NCBI RefSeq assembly: GCF_000745235.1
Contig: NZ_JQNL01000001.1
Coordinates: 1,798,001-1,862,000, forward strand
Length of the DNA stretch: 64,000 nt
Reading direction: 5' to 3'
Source of the DNA: Luteibacter mycovicinus
Lineage (GTDB): Bacteria > Pseudomonadota > Gammaproteobacteria > Xanthomonadales > Rhodanobacteraceae
Below the pieces are notes generated by a model that searched no databases, was not told where the DNA came from, and saw only the letters and a list, made by a program, of their open reading frames with translations. Made by a program: the position numbers and the translations under genes. Shown one piece after another: positions 25,605 to 35,063 of the stretch (positions within the stretch are counted from its first letter, which is position 1; each line of letters starts with the position of its first letter).

Positions 25605-26390
25605 TCAGTCCTGCTCGTCCTCGAAGCGCAGGTGCTTCACGCTGCGCCCGTGCCGCCGCACCAGCTTCAGTGCCTCGATGCCGACCTTGATGTGCCGCTC
25701 GACGAAGTTGGCCGTGACCGCCGCGTCGCTGAACTCCGTCTTGACGCCCTCGGGAATCATCGGCTGATCAGAGACCAGCAGCAATGCGCCGCAGGGGATG
25801 TGATTGGCGAAGCCGGCGGCGAAGATCGTGGCCGTCTCCATGTCGATGGCCATGCTGCGGGTGCGACGCAGGTAGTCCTTGAAGCCTTCGTCATGCTCCC
25901 AGACGCGTCGGTTGGTCGTGTAGACCGTACCGGTCCAGTAGTCGTGGCCGAGGTCGCGGATCATGGTGGACACGGCGCGCTGCAGCTGGAAGGCCGGCAG
26001 CGCCGGGACCTCGGGCAGCAGGTAATCGTTGGACGTGCCCTCGCCGCGGATGGCGGCGATCGGCAGGATCAGGTCACCGATGGCGTTTTTGCGCTTGAGG
26101 CCGCCGCACTTGCCGAGAAACAGCACGGCTTCCGGCTCGATCACGCTGAGCAGGTCCATGATGGTCGCGGCGTTGGGGCTGCCCATGCCGAAGTTGATCA
26201 GGGTGATGCCGTCGGCGGTGGCGTTGGGCATGGCACGGTCGCGGCCGCGTACTTCCACGCCGTGGTCGGCGGCGAAGCGCTCGACATAATGGCCGAAGTT
26301 GGTCAGCAGGATGTGCCGGCCAAAGCCCTCCAGGGGGGTGCCCGTGTAGCGGGGCAGCCAGTTGGAGACGATCTCGTTCTTGGTTTTCAT
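25605..26390 (-). CDS. amn: AMP nucleosidase, short form (261 aa)
   Basis: Hydrolyses AMP to adenine and ribose 5-phosphate in purine salvage. It has the purine nucleoside phosphorylase/UDP-like fold, with the nucleotide-site motif LINFGMGSPNAATIMDL (about 63-79), FLGKCGGLK, the ribose-binding MAIDMETATIFAAGF near residue 185, and the catalytic-loop DQPMIPEG. The protein is much shorter than E. coli Amn (484 aa) because the N-terminal regulatory domain is absent, as in other 260-residue bacterial AMP nucleosidases. No strong ribosome site is visible; the leader carries a TACACT -10-like hexamer about 75 bases upstream. It is divergent from the DegV gene. Confidence 0.88.
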   Translation of the reverse strand: MKTKNEIVSNWLPRYTGTPLEGFGRHILLTNFGHYVERFAADHGVEVRGRDRAMPNATADGITLINFGMGSPNAATIMDLLSVIEPEAVLFLGKCGGLKRKNAIGDLILPIAAIRGEGTSNDYLLPEVPALPAFQLQRAVSTMIRDLGHDYWTGTVYTTNRRVWEHDEGFKDYLRRTRSMAIDMETATIFAAGFANHIPCGALLLVSDQPMIPEGVKTEFSDAAVTANFVERHIKVGIEALKLVRRHGRSVKHLRFEDEQD

Positions 26391-26554
26391 GGGGGATCTT
26401 CACAATCCGGTGGCGCGGTTACCGGCGACGCCACGCCGGCGGAGATGCCAAATTCATTCGGCGAAGTGTAGCATCCGGTCCAGCGGAGCGAAGTGGAACG
26501 CAGCGGGCGTTTCGGGCGCCGCGAGGCCTCGAGCCGTGAATGGGAGTGGTGCCG

Positions 26555-27499
26555 ATGCGAATCGGAGTGGCGATCGACGCGGCCTGTGACCTGCCGCATG
26601 ACTTCCTGGAGCGCAACGGCATCGCGGTCATGCCGATCACCGTCAAGGTCGACGACCAGAAGTTCAAGGACGACCGCGACCCTGCCGAGATCCAGCGCTT
26701 CCGCGACCAGAAGCTGGGTAGCCGCAGTCATTCGGCGGAGACCGAGGCAAGCTCGGTTGAAGATGTGCAGGACCTTTTCCTCGACCGCATGGTCCGCGAC
26801 TTCGACTGCGTCGTCTGCCTGACGATCATGGCCACGCGCAGCCCGATCCACGACAACGTGATCAAGGCCAGCTTCGCCATCCTGAAGAATTACCGGCCGG
26901 TCCGTGAAGCCATGGGCCACACGGGGCCCTTCCTGATGCGGGTGGTCGATACACGCAATATCTTTGCGGGCTCCGGCCCGGCCGTCGCGGAGACCGTGCG
27001 GATGATTCAGGCGGGCAAGTCACCCGCCGAAGTACGTGAACGCGCCGCTCATGTCGCCGATTGCTCGTACGGCTACATGCTCCCGCGCGATCTGAATTAC
27101 CTGCGCTCGCGCGCCCGGAGCAAGGGCGATCGCAGCGTCAGCTTTCTCAGCTCGATGCTCGGCACCGCGCTCGATATCAAACCGATCCTCCGCGCGCATC
27201 GCGGCGAGACCGGACCGGTCGGCAAGGTCCGTGGTTTCGAGCACGGAGCGCAGGTGCTGTTCGAATACGCCGCCAAGCGGGTCCAGGCCGGACTGCTCGT
27301 GCCCTCGCTGTCACTCAGCTACGGCGGTGACCTGGACGACATGCGCAACCTGCCGGGATATCACCCACTCACGCGCATCTGCGGCGACGCCGGCGTCGAA
27401 ATCCTCGAGAGCCCCATGAGCATCACGGGCATGGTCAACGTCGGCGAAGGGGCGATGACGATCGGTCTGGCTGGCGAAGACCACATCGCCGAGTTCTGA
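26555..27499 (+). CDS. DegV-family fatty-acid-binding protein (314 aa)
   Basis: Cytosolic two-domain fatty-acid carrier related to FakB. The N-terminal signature IDAACDLPHDFLERNGIAVMPI matches the DegV opening, and the C-terminal half has the conserved VGEGAMTIG. No DhaK-like kinase partner (FakA) is encoded nearby, so its route of use is unclear. The ATG at 26555 is chosen because GGGAG lies 8 bases upstream; an ATG five codons earlier overlaps that site. The next gene starts two bases after the stop, so the two are cotranscribed. Confidence 0.88.
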   Translation: MRIGVAIDAACDLPHDFLERNGIAVMPITVKVDDQKFKDDRDPAEIQRFRDQKLGSRSHSAETEASSVEDVQDLFLDRMVRDFDCVVCLTIMATRSPIHDNVIKASFAILKNYRPVREAMGHTGPFLMRVVDTRNIFAGSGPAVAETVRMIQAGKSPAEVRERAAHVADCSYGYMLPRDLNYLRSRARSKGDRSVSFLSSMLGTALDIKPILRAHRGETGPVGKVRGFEHGAQVLFEYAAKRVQAGLLVPSLSLSYGGDLDDMRNLPGYHPLTRICGDAGVEILESPMSITGMVNVGEGAMTIGLAGEDHIAEF

Positions 27500-27501
27500 C
27501 C

Positions 27502-28146
27502 ATGCGCCCTGCCCGCGTCGCACTCGCCATGCTCGCCCTGGTGACCGGCCCCGCGCTTCATGCGGAGACGGTATACAAGTGTGTCGCCGCCGGGCAGACG
27601 ATCTACCAACAGACGCCGTGCGCCAAAGCGCAGCGTCAGGAGACGATCCAGCTGGTGGACTCGGCTCCCGCTGACGGCAAGGTCGCTCCCATGCCCGGCG
27701 CACCGCCGCCCCGCGACGACGTCGACAGCCCGGAACCGCCGGCGCCGCCGGCTGCGTTGCCGCCGCGCATGTACGGCTGCATCCGCGCGACGGATGGCAA
27801 GCCATATACCAGCCACAACAGCCACCCGGAGCCTTATCTGGCACCGTCGGGTGTGGTGGGCGATTTCGGGGGGACATTGAGTGATACCTACGGAAACAGC
27901 CGCGCGGCGGTCGCGTCCGCACCGGAGCTCAACCGCGGCAAGGGCAGCGTCGGCGCGCTCGTCAACAACAACTACATCTGGGTGCAGGACCAGTGCCGTG
28001 CACTGAGCCCCGACGAGACCTGCCGCGTGTTGCGCGACGATGCCGATGCCAACCAGAAGGCGATCCGCAACGCGTTCAAGAGCGACAAGCCGCCGCTCGA
28101 AGCGAAGGACGCATCGCTTCGCCGGCAGCTTCAGGCCTGCGGCTGA
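27502..28146 (+). CDS. Secreted DUF4124-domain protein (214 aa)
   Basis: Envelope protein of unknown function. A signal peptide ends near residue 21 (LHA-ET). DUF4124 then starts with VYKCVAAGQTIYQQTPC (about 24-40), the small cysteine-pair beta module common in Xanthomonadales. A Pro-rich linker (about 60-88) leads to a C-terminal region with five further Cys, including GCIRATDG, DQCRALSPDETCR and a terminal CG, which suggests disulfides in the periplasm. It starts 2 bp after degV. It converges on the SDR gene with 12 bp between stops. Confidence 0.8.
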   Translation: MRPARVALAMLALVTGPALHAETVYKCVAAGQTIYQQTPCAKAQRQETIQLVDSAPADGKVAPMPGAPPPRDDVDSPEPPAPPAALPPRMYGCIRATDGKPYTSHNSHPEPYLAPSGVVGDFGGTLSDTYGNSRAAVASAPELNRGKGSVGALVNNNYIWVQDQCRALSPDETCRVLRDDADANQKAIRNAFKSDKPPLEAKDASLRRQLQACG

Positions 28147-28158
28147 GCCCGGCGAACG

Positions 28159-28941
28159 TCAGAAGCCGTAGCGCAGAAATCCTCCGTCCACCGCGATGGT
28201 CTCGCCCGTGACATAACTGGACGCGGGCAGGCAGAGAAAGGCGACGGCGCCGGCTACTTCTTCCGGCTCACCGATACGTCCCATCGGCGTGCGGTCGAGC
28301 ACTTCCTCGAGGTATTCCGGGTCGGCCAGCGCGGGCTCGCTGCGCTGTGTCCGGATGTACCACGGGGCCACCGCGTTGACGCGAATGCCGTCTTCAGCCC
28401 ATTCCACCGCAAGGTTGCGCGTCATCTGGTGCAGCGCGGCCTTGGTCATGCCATACGGCGAGCCCGTGCGCACGTGCGTGATGCCCGAGACCGAGCCGAC
28501 GTTGACGATCGCGGCATTCGCGTGCTGGATCAGGTGCGGGTACGCCGCGCGGCTCATCTCGTAAGCCGAAAACACATTGAGCTCGAAGAGCGCACGGTAT
28601 TCGTCAGGCGAATAGTCGAGTGTCGGACGCGGCGTGTTGCCGCCGACGTTATTCACGAGAATCGACAGGTCAACGTCGAGGTCGACTACCCAGTCGAAGA
28701 CGGCGAGTCGGTCTTCCTGGTCGGAAAGATCGGCGGCCATGCCCAGGATTTCCACCTCGGGACACTCCTCGGCCAGCTCGTCGCGGACTTCCTGCAAGAC
28801 CAGTTCATCGCGCGCGACGAGCAGCACGTCGGCACCGAGGGCCGCGAGTTCGCGCGCACAGGCGTAGCCGATGCCTTTACTCGCGCCGGTGACGAGTGCG
28901 GTGCGGCCGTCGAGGCGCCAGCTGGGAAGTCGTGGATGCAT
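28159..28941 (-). CDS. Tropinone-reductase-like SDR oxidoreductase (260 aa)
   Basis: Classical short-chain dehydrogenase/reductase, NADP(H)-dependent by family. The Rossmann motif TGASKGIG, the NNVG motif (here [15 protein letters not shown], typical of the tropinone reductase subgroup), catalytic Ser in GSVSG, the YGMTK YxxxK pair, and the C-terminal [14 protein letters not shown] are all present. The natural substrate is not alkaloid in bacteria and is unknown. The ATG at 28941 has AGGAG 7 bases upstream; the longer reading frame continues upstream into the divergent ABC gene and is ignored. It shares a 46-bp divergent promoter region with the ABC ATPase. Confidence 0.9.
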   Translation of the reverse strand: MHPRLPSWRLDGRTALVTGASKGIGYACARELAALGADVLLVARDELVLQEVRDELAEECPEVEILGMAADLSDQEDRLAVFDWVVDLDVDLSILVNNVGGNTPRPTLDYSPDEYRALFELNVFSAYEMSRAAYPHLIQHANAAIVNVGSVSGITHVRTGSPYGMTKAALHQMTRNLAVEWAEDGIRVNAVAPWYIRTQRSEPALADPEYLEEVLDRTPMGRIGEPEEVAGAVAFLCLPASSYVTGETIAVDGGFLRYGF

Positions 28942-28975
28942 GTGTGGTCTCCTTCGATGACGGCATCCTACAAGG

Positions 28976-28981
28976 TATGCT
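28976..28981 (+). promoter_or_regulatory. -10 hexamer TATGCT of the solitary ABC ATPase
   Basis: It ends six bases before the ATG at 28988, with no ribosome site in between, predicting a leaderless transcript. Confidence 0.4.
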
Positions 28982-28987
28982 CGGACG

Positions 28988-29788
28988 ATGGACGTCCAGA
29001 CTCCCCTGCTCGGCATCGACCGGGCCACCGTGATCCGCGAAGGTCGTGCGCTGCTCGACGCCGTGTCGCTGACGATCGCGCCGGGCCAGCACACCGCCAT
29101 TCTCGGGCCCAACGGCTCGGGCAAGTCCACGCTGGTCAAGCTGATCGAGCGGCGCCTGTACCCGCTCGTGCATGACGACGCGTCGCCCGTGATCCGCGTC
29201 TTCGGCCGCGACCGCTGGAACGTCGCGGAACTTCGCTCGCTGCTCGGCGTGGTCTCGGCGGACCTTCGGCGCGAGTTCGAGACATCCGGCGAGACCGCAC
29301 TGAACGCGGTGCTCTCCGGCTTCTTCGCGTCGATGACGCTCGGTCTCGACCATGACGTGACCGACGACATGCGTTCGCGCGCCGGACAGGCGTTGCAGCG
29401 TGTCGGCGCGGCGCACCTGGCATCGCGCGACGTATCGACGCTGTCGACGGGCGAAGCCCGGCGCGTCCTGATCGCACGCGCGCTCGTGCACCGGCCCCGC
29501 GCGCTCCTGCTCGACGAACCGTGTGCGGGACTGGATCCGGGTACGCGTCGGCGCTTCCTCGACCTGCTGCGCGAACTCGCTCAGGATGGAACGACGCTGC
29601 TGCTGGTTACCCACCATGTCGAGGAAATCGTCCCTGAGATCGGCCATATCGTCATGCTGCGTGACGGCACCTTGTTCGGGGAGGGCCCGAAGGACGAGCT
29701 GCTGGCAGCCGACCGGCTGTCCGAGCTGTTCGGCTGGCGTATGGACGTCGACCGGGTGAACGATTTCTACGGCGCGCGATTGCGCTGA
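28988..29788 (+). CDS. Solitary ABC transporter ATP-binding protein (266 aa)
   Basis: Single nucleotide-binding domain: Walker [10 protein letters not shown] (about residues 40-48), Q-loop region, signature LSTGEARRV, Walker B ALLLDEP, H-loop LLVTHHVEE. The LSTGE form of the signature and general layout recall YlmA/ModF-like ATPases. No permease or binding protein is adjacent, so the partner, if any, is elsewhere. There is no Shine-Dalgarno; instead a TATGCT hexamer ends 6 bases before the ATG, which would give a leaderless mRNA. Confidence 0.88.
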   Translation: MDVQTPLLGIDRATVIREGRALLDAVSLTIAPGQHTAILGPNGSGKSTLVKLIERRLYPLVHDDASPVIRVFGRDRWNVAELRSLLGVVSADLRREFETSGETALNAVLSGFFASMTLGLDHDVTDDMRSRAGQALQRVGAAHLASRDVSTLSTGEARRVLIARALVHRPRALLLDEPCAGLDPGTRRRFLDLLRELAQDGTTLLLVTHHVEEIVPEIGHIVMLRDGTLFGEGPKDELLAADRLSELFGWRMDVDRVNDFYGARLR

Positions 29789-29826
29789 AGCGCACGGAGC
29801 GCGAGACTCGGCCCGACCCTGAGGAC

Positions 29827-30051
29827 ATGCCCGTCATGACACATCGCGCCCTGCCCGTTCTGCTCGTTCTTGCCTGCGCGGCCTGCTCGAAACCGCCGCA
29901 GCCGGCACCGACCCCGCCCGCACCCCAGGCGCGCGTCGAAACCCCGTGGGATTCGCTCGAGGCGCAGAAAAAGAAGGCGCAGGACGTGCAGAAGACGGTC
30001 GACGATCAGGCCAAGGCGCAGGATGCGGCGCTGAAGGCGCAGGAACAATAA
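29827..30051 (+). CDS. Small lipoprotein (74 aa)
   Basis: Function unknown. Type II signal peptide: hydrophobic LPVLLVLACAACSKP with two candidate lipidation cysteines (VLAC at residue 17 and CAAC at 20). The mature part is a Pro-rich spacer followed by a charged helix rich in Gln, Lys and Ala (EAQKKKAQDVQKTVDD), probably a coiled coil. The start may instead be the ATG three codons in. It follows the ABC gene by 38 bp. A REP pair begins three bases past the stop. Confidence 0.7.
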   Translation: MPVMTHRALPVLLVLACAACSKPPQPAPTPPAPQARVETPWDSLEAQKKKAQDVQKTVDDQAKAQDAALKAQEQ

Positions 30052-30053
30052 AA

Positions 30054-30105
30054 CATCGCGCGCAAGGCGCGCTCCTACGGGTAGGAGCGCGCCTTGCGCG
30101 CGATG
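30054..30105. repeat. Head-to-head REP pair between convergent genes
   Basis: A perfect 25-bp inverted repeat with only GG between the arms. Each arm is a GTAGGAGCGCGCC-type REP and the GTAG heads face each other. It lies between the lipoprotein stop and the sppA stop and could act as a bidirectional terminator or mRNA-stabilising hairpin. Confidence 0.85.
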
Positions 30106-30122
30106 CCCTTATCGCCGTGCCA

Positions 30123-32042
30123 TCACCGTGGCGAACAGAAGCAGTAAGCGTAAACGTTAGGCTTGCCCGCCTCCGCCGTGCGGAACAACGCGAACTCCGG
30201 CGCCAGCTTCGGCAGCATCGCCACCCAGGACGGCAGGCGCATGCCCCACGACAGGGCGACACGCGTTTCGGCGCTGTCGCCGACATTGGTGAGGAAACGC
30301 TCGACCGCGCCCATGGGCTTCTCGGCGTAACGCACGTTGAAGTCCTTGCCCAGATGAGCTTCCTGCGCGGCATCGTTGATGGCGTCCTCCAGGCTGCCGA
30401 GCTTGTCGACGAGACCGCGATCCAGTGCCTGCTGGCCCGTCCAGACACGTCCCTGCGCAATCGCGTCGATCGCGGCGAAATCCTTGCCGCGCGCCTTCGC
30501 CACGTTGCCGACGAAGTCGCGGTAACCCTTGTCGATGATGCTCTGGATCAGCACGCCGACCTTGGGATCGAGCGGACGCGTCACGTCGAACGCGCCCGCC
30601 AGCGGGCCCGTGGCGACGCCATCGCTCTTCACGCCGATCTTCGCCAGTGTGTCGGGCACGGTGAAGAACATGCCGAAGATGCCGATCGAACCGGTAATGG
30701 TGTTGGGCTCGGCATAGATCCGGTTCGCGTTCATCGAGATCCAGTAGCCGCCACTCGCGGCGACGTCGCCCATCGAGACGACCACCGGAATACCGGCATC
30801 GCGCGTGAGTTCGACTTCGCGGCGAATCTGCTCGGCCGCATACACCTCACCGCCCGGCGAATTCACGCGCAGGACCAGCGCCTTGGTGCGACGGTCGTTG
30901 CGCACGCTGCGAATGAGCGCCGCGGTGGAATCGCCGCCAATGGTGCCCTGCGCCTGCTTGCCGCCACTGATCTCGCCCTCGGCGACGACCACGGTCACGC
31001 CATCGCCGGTCTGCAGCACGTCGATATTGGACAGGCCGCGATCGGCGAGATAGCCGCCCAGGTCGACCTGACGGAAGCCCTGCTCTTTCTTGCCGGCGGG
31101 TACGCCCTGCTTGCGCAGCATGTCGACGAACTGCTGCTCCGTAGCGATGCCGTCGACGAGTTTTTCCTCGACGGCGAGATCGGCAAGGCTGCCTCTGGCG
31201 TCGCGGACGCGCTCAGCCAGCCCGTCCACGTCATCGCGCAGCGTGGCGGGGTCGAGGTGGCGACGCGCGGCGACTTCGTCGATCCAGGTGGACCAGAGGC
31301 CGCCCAGCCAGAACGCATCCGCTTCTTTCGATTCGGGCGACGCGTGATCGAGGATGAACGGCTCCGCCGCGCTCTTGAACTGGCCGACGCGGAACAGGTG
31401 CACCTGCACGCCGAGGCGGTCGAGCAGGTCCTTGTAGAACAACCGGTAGTTCGCCAGGCCCGTGGCCATCACGCCGCCCTGCGGGTCGATGTAGACCTTG
31501 TCGGCGTGCGACGCCAGGTAGTACTGGCCCTGATCGAGATTGGCGGCCCAGACCAGCACCGGCTTGCCCGACGCACGGAAACGGTCGAGCGCGGCGCCGA
31601 CTTCGCGCAGCGCGGCGAAACCGCCGGCCTGGATGCGATCCGGACGCAGGACGATACGGCTGACGTGATCGTCCGTGGCGGCCGCGTCGATGGCGCGGAC
31701 CATGTCGCGCACCTGCACCTGCTTCACGCCGTCGCCGGACATGCGGCTGAGCGCGCGTGACAGCGGATCGGCGCTGTACTGCTCGACCAGCGCGCCCTCG
31801 GGCGCGATCACCAGCACCGTCTTGTCGTCCACCCTGGCGTTCCGGCCGCCGAGGAAGAGCGCCAGCAGGAATACCGCCAGCAGACCGAAAAAGAGCACGT
31901 TGATGATGATCAGGCGGGTGACGTTGATGCCGCGACCGAGGCCGCGCATGAAACGACCGAAGCCGCCACCGCGACGCGGCGACGGCGCAGGGCGGGAGCG
32001 ATCCGGCAGGGGCGGCGGCACGGCGTCGTAGCGATCCGACAT
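30123..32042 (-). CDS. sppA: Signal peptide peptidase SppA, long form (639 aa)
   Basis: Inner-membrane serine/lysine protease that degrades cleaved signal peptides. A cytoplasmic Pro/Arg-rich N-terminus precedes one membrane segment (LIIINVLFFGLLAVFLLALF, about 44-63), then two tandem ClpP-like domains. The catalytic pair corresponds to Lys223 (VGQFKSAAEPF) in the first domain and Ser430 (DVAASGGYW) in the second, as Lys209/Ser409 in E. coli SppA. Length is close to the 618-residue E. coli enzyme. AGGAA lies about 9 bases before the ATG. Its C-terminus ends in an unusual Cys/Tyr-containing tail (NVYAYCFCSPR). Confidence 0.93.
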   Translation of the reverse strand: MSDRYDAVPPPLPDRSRPAPSPRRGGGFGRFMRGLGRGINVTRLIIINVLFFGLLAVFLLALFLGGRNARVDDKTVLVIAPEGALVEQYSADPLSRALSRMSGDGVKQVQVRDMVRAIDAAATDDHVSRIVLRPDRIQAGGFAALREVGAALDRFRASGKPVLVWAANLDQGQYYLASHADKVYIDPQGGVMATGLANYRLFYKDLLDRLGVQVHLFRVGQFKSAAEPFILDHASPESKEADAFWLGGLWSTWIDEVAARRHLDPATLRDDVDGLAERVRDARGSLADLAVEEKLVDGIATEQQFVDMLRKQGVPAGKKEQGFRQVDLGGYLADRGLSNIDVLQTGDGVTVVVAEGEISGGKQAQGTIGGDSTAALIRSVRNDRRTKALVLRVNSPGGEVYAAEQIRREVELTRDAGIPVVVSMGDVAASGGYWISMNANRIYAEPNTITGSIGIFGMFFTVPDTLAKIGVKSDGVATGPLAGAFDVTRPLDPKVGVLIQSIIDKGYRDFVGNVAKARGKDFAAIDAIAQGRVWTGQQALDRGLVDKLGSLEDAINDAAQEAHLGKDFNVRYAEKPMGAVERFLTNVGDSAETRVALSWGMRLPSWVAMLPKLAPEFALFRTAEAGKPNVYAYCFCSPR

Positions 32043-32095
32043 CTAAGCGATTTCCTTGATGATTGAGTGCAGCGTAGCGCGTCGCAGGGCCTGCA

Positions 32096-33484
32096 TCACG
32101 TGTGGATTGGCACAGGCGCGGCGTTGTCGGGATCGTCGCGCCAGCGGCCGCTCGCGCTGCTGCGCCAGAACCGCGCGAAGAGCAGGATCGCGGCCATGCT
32201 CAGGCCCGCGATCAGCCCCATCCACATGCCGCGCGCCCCCAGCCCCTGCGGAAAGGCGAGCCACCAGCCGATCGGCATGCCGACGCCCCAGTAGGCGAAC
32301 AGCGTGATGCCCATCGGCACCCGGGTGTCCTTCAGTCCACGCAAGGCGCCGTTGGAGGCCACCTGGATACCGTCGGAGAACTGGAAGAACCCGGCGAGGA
32401 TCAACAGCTGGGACGCCATGGCAATGACCGCGGCGTCGCTCGTGTACAAGCGGGCGATCGGGCCGGGCAGCGACAGCATGATGCCGGAGGAGATGAACTG
32501 CGTGACGAGCACCAGCGTGATGCCGGACATGCCGGCATAGCGCACGCCCGCGGCGTCACGACGGCCGGCCGCGTTGCCGACGCGCACCGTGATCGCCATG
32601 GACAGGCCGAGCGGAATCATGAAGGCCACCGAGGCCACGTTGAGCGCGACATGGTGGCCGGCGGTAACCGTCTCGCCGAGCCGTCCAATCAGCAGGGCCA
32701 CCGCGACGAACAGGCCCGCCTCCATCAGCAAGGTCACCGCCATGGGCACGCCGATGTGCAGCAGCTGGCCGATCTGTTTCGCGCTGGGCGGCGCCATCCG
32801 CTGACGCAGGTTGAGGTCGCGGTAATTGCGGTGACGCCAGACGTAGATGCCGAAGCCGAGCATCTCCAGCCAGAGCACGATCGCCGTGGCGATACCGCTG
32901 CCACGCGCGCCCATCGGCGGAAAACCCAGCTTGCCGTACATCAGTACGTAGCCCAGCGGCGCCAGCACGAGCAGTCCGCCGAAGCTGAAGTACATCGAGG
33001 GTCGGGCCATCGACAGGCCCTCGGAGAGTCCGCGCAACGCGAAGTACGTGGTGAGGGCCGGGGCGGCCCAGCAGATGGCGTGCAGGAAAGCCCGCACGTC
33101 GGCCCGCATGGATTCGACCACGCCGAACAGGTCCATCAAAGGCGAGGCGTTCCAGACCGCGATGCCCAGCAGCAACCCAAGACCCCACGCGATATACAAC
33201 GCCTGGTGGAACACCGCGCCGACCTCACCCCGGCGGCCGGCGCCGTCCAGCTGGGCCACGGTGGGCGGCACGGCCATCATGGTGCCGATGCCGGTGACGA
33301 TGGCCAGGACCCAGATGTTGGCGCCCGTGACCACCGAGGCCTGCGTATGCGCGCCCTGGTGCCCGGCAAGCACGGCATCGACCACATTGGTGCCGATGGC
33401 GGAAAGCTGCGCGGCGATCATCGGCAGCGCCAACCGGACGGTGGCGCCGATCTCGCGGCGGGCGCGGGCGCGGTCGAAGGACAT
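32096..33484 (-). CDS. MATE-family multidrug efflux transporter (462 aa)
   Basis: Inner-membrane cation-coupled drug antiporter of the NorM/DinF superfamily. Twelve membrane segments fall in two MatE halves, with LALPMIAAQLSAIGTNVVDA at the start and the second repeat at IGVPMAVTLLMEAGLF. The length is standard. The ATG at 33484 fits homologues; the frame continues upstream without support. No Shine-Dalgarno is visible, but a TACAAT -10-like hexamer lies 28 bases upstream, giving a short leader. It stands 53 bp from sppA on the same strand. Confidence 0.9.
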   Translation of the reverse strand: MSFDRARARREIGATVRLALPMIAAQLSAIGTNVVDAVLAGHQGAHTQASVVTGANIWVLAIVTGIGTMMAVPPTVAQLDGAGRRGEVGAVFHQALYIAWGLGLLLGIAVWNASPLMDLFGVVESMRADVRAFLHAICWAAPALTTYFALRGLSEGLSMARPSMYFSFGGLLVLAPLGYVLMYGKLGFPPMGARGSGIATAIVLWLEMLGFGIYVWRHRNYRDLNLRQRMAPPSAKQIGQLLHIGVPMAVTLLMEAGLFVAVALLIGRLGETVTAGHHVALNVASVAFMIPLGLSMAITVRVGNAAGRRDAAGVRYAGMSGITLVLVTQFISSGIMLSLPGPIARLYTSDAAVIAMASQLLILAGFFQFSDGIQVASNGALRGLKDTRVPMGITLFAYWGVGMPIGWWLAFPQGLGARGMWMGLIAGLSMAAILLFARFWRSSASGRWRDDPDNAAPVPIHT

Positions 33485-33571
33485 GGGAGGGCAATGGCGT
33501 GTGGGCCGCCCATTGTACCGGGCCGCGTGCGATGATCCGACCCCGTCAGGGGACAATGGGGAACTCACGGA

Positions 33572-34744
33572 ATGAAAGAGCTCGAGCCGTCGCCCGCGCT
33601 GCTGTGCGCGAACTGCTCCGCGCCGCTGCGGGGCGCGTTCTGTCACGACTGTGGCCAGTCCATAAAAAGCGTGCTCCAGCCGGTCTCGCACATGCTGGAG
33701 GATGCCGGGGACATCTTCTTCCACCTCGACGAGCGCATCGTCCATACGCTGCCGCCGTTGTTTACGAAGCCCGGCTTCCTGACCCTGGAGTATTTCTCCG
33801 GGCGGCGGGTGCGCTATATCGCGCCGTTCCGGCTGATGTTCGTGTTCTGCCTGCTGGCTTTTTTCCTGCTACACCTGGCCATCGGCGACACGAAGTTCGG
33901 CAGTAACGACGGCAAGCCCGTCGCGGCGGATTCGATGGACGCCTTCGCCGCGGCGAAAACGCCGGACGAGGTGCACGCGATCTACAAGGATCAGGTCCGC
34001 GAACTCCATGAGTCGCTGGATGACCCGGAGACCCCGGCCGCGGCCAGGGCGGGCATGAGCGCCCTTTATGGCGTCGTTCGCAACGCCGCCAACACGCGCC
34101 TGACCGAACTGAAAGCACCTCCGATCGAACGGCAGGCCGACGAGCCGGCGTCCGATGTGCGACGGAGTGGCGAGGAGCGGGTCGACAGCTGGTTCGGCAA
34201 CCACGCGAAGATCGACGTCGCCTGGCTGCCCGGTGCCGTCAACCGGCGCCTCGACGCCGCCTTCAGCCACTTCAAAGCCAACCTGATCCCTGTTCTCAAC
34301 GGCGGTGCGCAGCGTCAGGAGGCCATGCATCGCATCCTCGAGGGATTCTTTTCGGTCCTGCCTCAGGCCATGTTCGTCATGGTCCCGCTGTTCGCCCTGA
34401 TTCTGAAGGTGTTCTACGCGTTTCGCCGCCGGCTATACATGGAGCACGTGATCGTGGCCCTGCACAGCCACGCTTTCCTGTTCCTCTCCCTCATTGCGCT
34501 GACGCTGCTGGGGCTCGCGAAGGAGCCGGTCCGGTCGCATCTGGCGATCGGCGGCAGCGCGATCGGGCTGGTCCAGTTCGCCATCTGGGTGTGGATGCCG
34601 CTGTACCTGCTGATCATGCAAAAGCGCGTCTACCGCCAGGGATGGCCCATGACGATCATAAAGTACTGGCTGATAGGCAGCGTCTATTTCTGGCTACTGC
34701 TCTTCGTCATCGCCGTCGCCTTCGTTATCGGCATGACGCATTAG
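33572..34744 (+). CDS. DUF3667 membrane protein with zinc ribbon (390 aa)
   Basis: Function unknown. The N-terminus has two CxxC knuckles (CANCSAPLRGAFCHDCGQ, residues 12-29), a likely zinc ribbon, followed by a conserved helix (LFTKPGFLTLEYFSGRR) and about five membrane segments, one near residue 90 and the rest after residue 255. A soluble acidic region of about 150 residues separates them. This layout matches DUF3667 proteins common in Xanthomonadales and Bacteroidetes. GGGGA precedes the ATG. The gene is divergent from the MATE pump. Confidence 0.82.
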   Translation: MKELEPSPALLCANCSAPLRGAFCHDCGQSIKSVLQPVSHMLEDAGDIFFHLDERIVHTLPPLFTKPGFLTLEYFSGRRVRYIAPFRLMFVFCLLAFFLLHLAIGDTKFGSNDGKPVAADSMDAFAAAKTPDEVHAIYKDQVRELHESLDDPETPAAARAGMSALYGVVRNAANTRLTELKAPPIERQADEPASDVRRSGEERVDSWFGNHAKIDVAWLPGAVNRRLDAAFSHFKANLIPVLNGGAQRQEAMHRILEGFFSVLPQAMFVMVPLFALILKVFYAFRRRLYMEHVIVALHSHAFLFLSLIALTLLGLAKEPVRSHLAIGGSAIGLVQFAIWVWMPLYLLIMQKRVYRQGWPMTIIKYWLIGSVYFWLLLFVIAVAFVIGMTH

Positions 34745-34946
34745 GACTATTTCCTAAGTAGAGAAGGGTTGTGCACAGGCGGAGTGGCGCCTTCGCATTT
34801 GTCAAGGTTTTGCGGACGCCCGCTGAACGATCGTGACAAGCAATTTGCAACTAATTGATTCATAAGTATATTTCAGCTTGGTTAAAATGTACGCAAGCTA
34901 ACCCGGAGGGCCCAACCATGCGCCTTGGACCCCCTCCATCCGAAGC

Positions 34947-34981
34947 TCATCCACAGAGTTATCCACAGAGCCTGTGGATAA
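34947..34981. promoter_or_regulatory. Cluster of DnaA boxes upstream of priA
   Basis: TCATCCACA (34947-34955, one mismatch), TTATCCACA (34959-34967, perfect) and TGTGGATAA (34973-34981, perfect, opposite strand) fall within 35 bases. A weaker TTGTGCACA lies at 34769-34777. The consensus is TTATNCACA. Confidence 0.6.
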
Positions 34982-35063
34982 CCTCGAAACCCTCCCGACG
35001 GCGGGCACTTACTCGCGATTCCTCTTCCCGGAGGTCTCAATAGGTCCCAAACCCATGGCGCGG

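Noticed and set aside
29946..31760. 604-codon plus-strand ORF opposite sppA
   Set aside because: Antisense shadow; sppA has both catalytic residues and the expected length.
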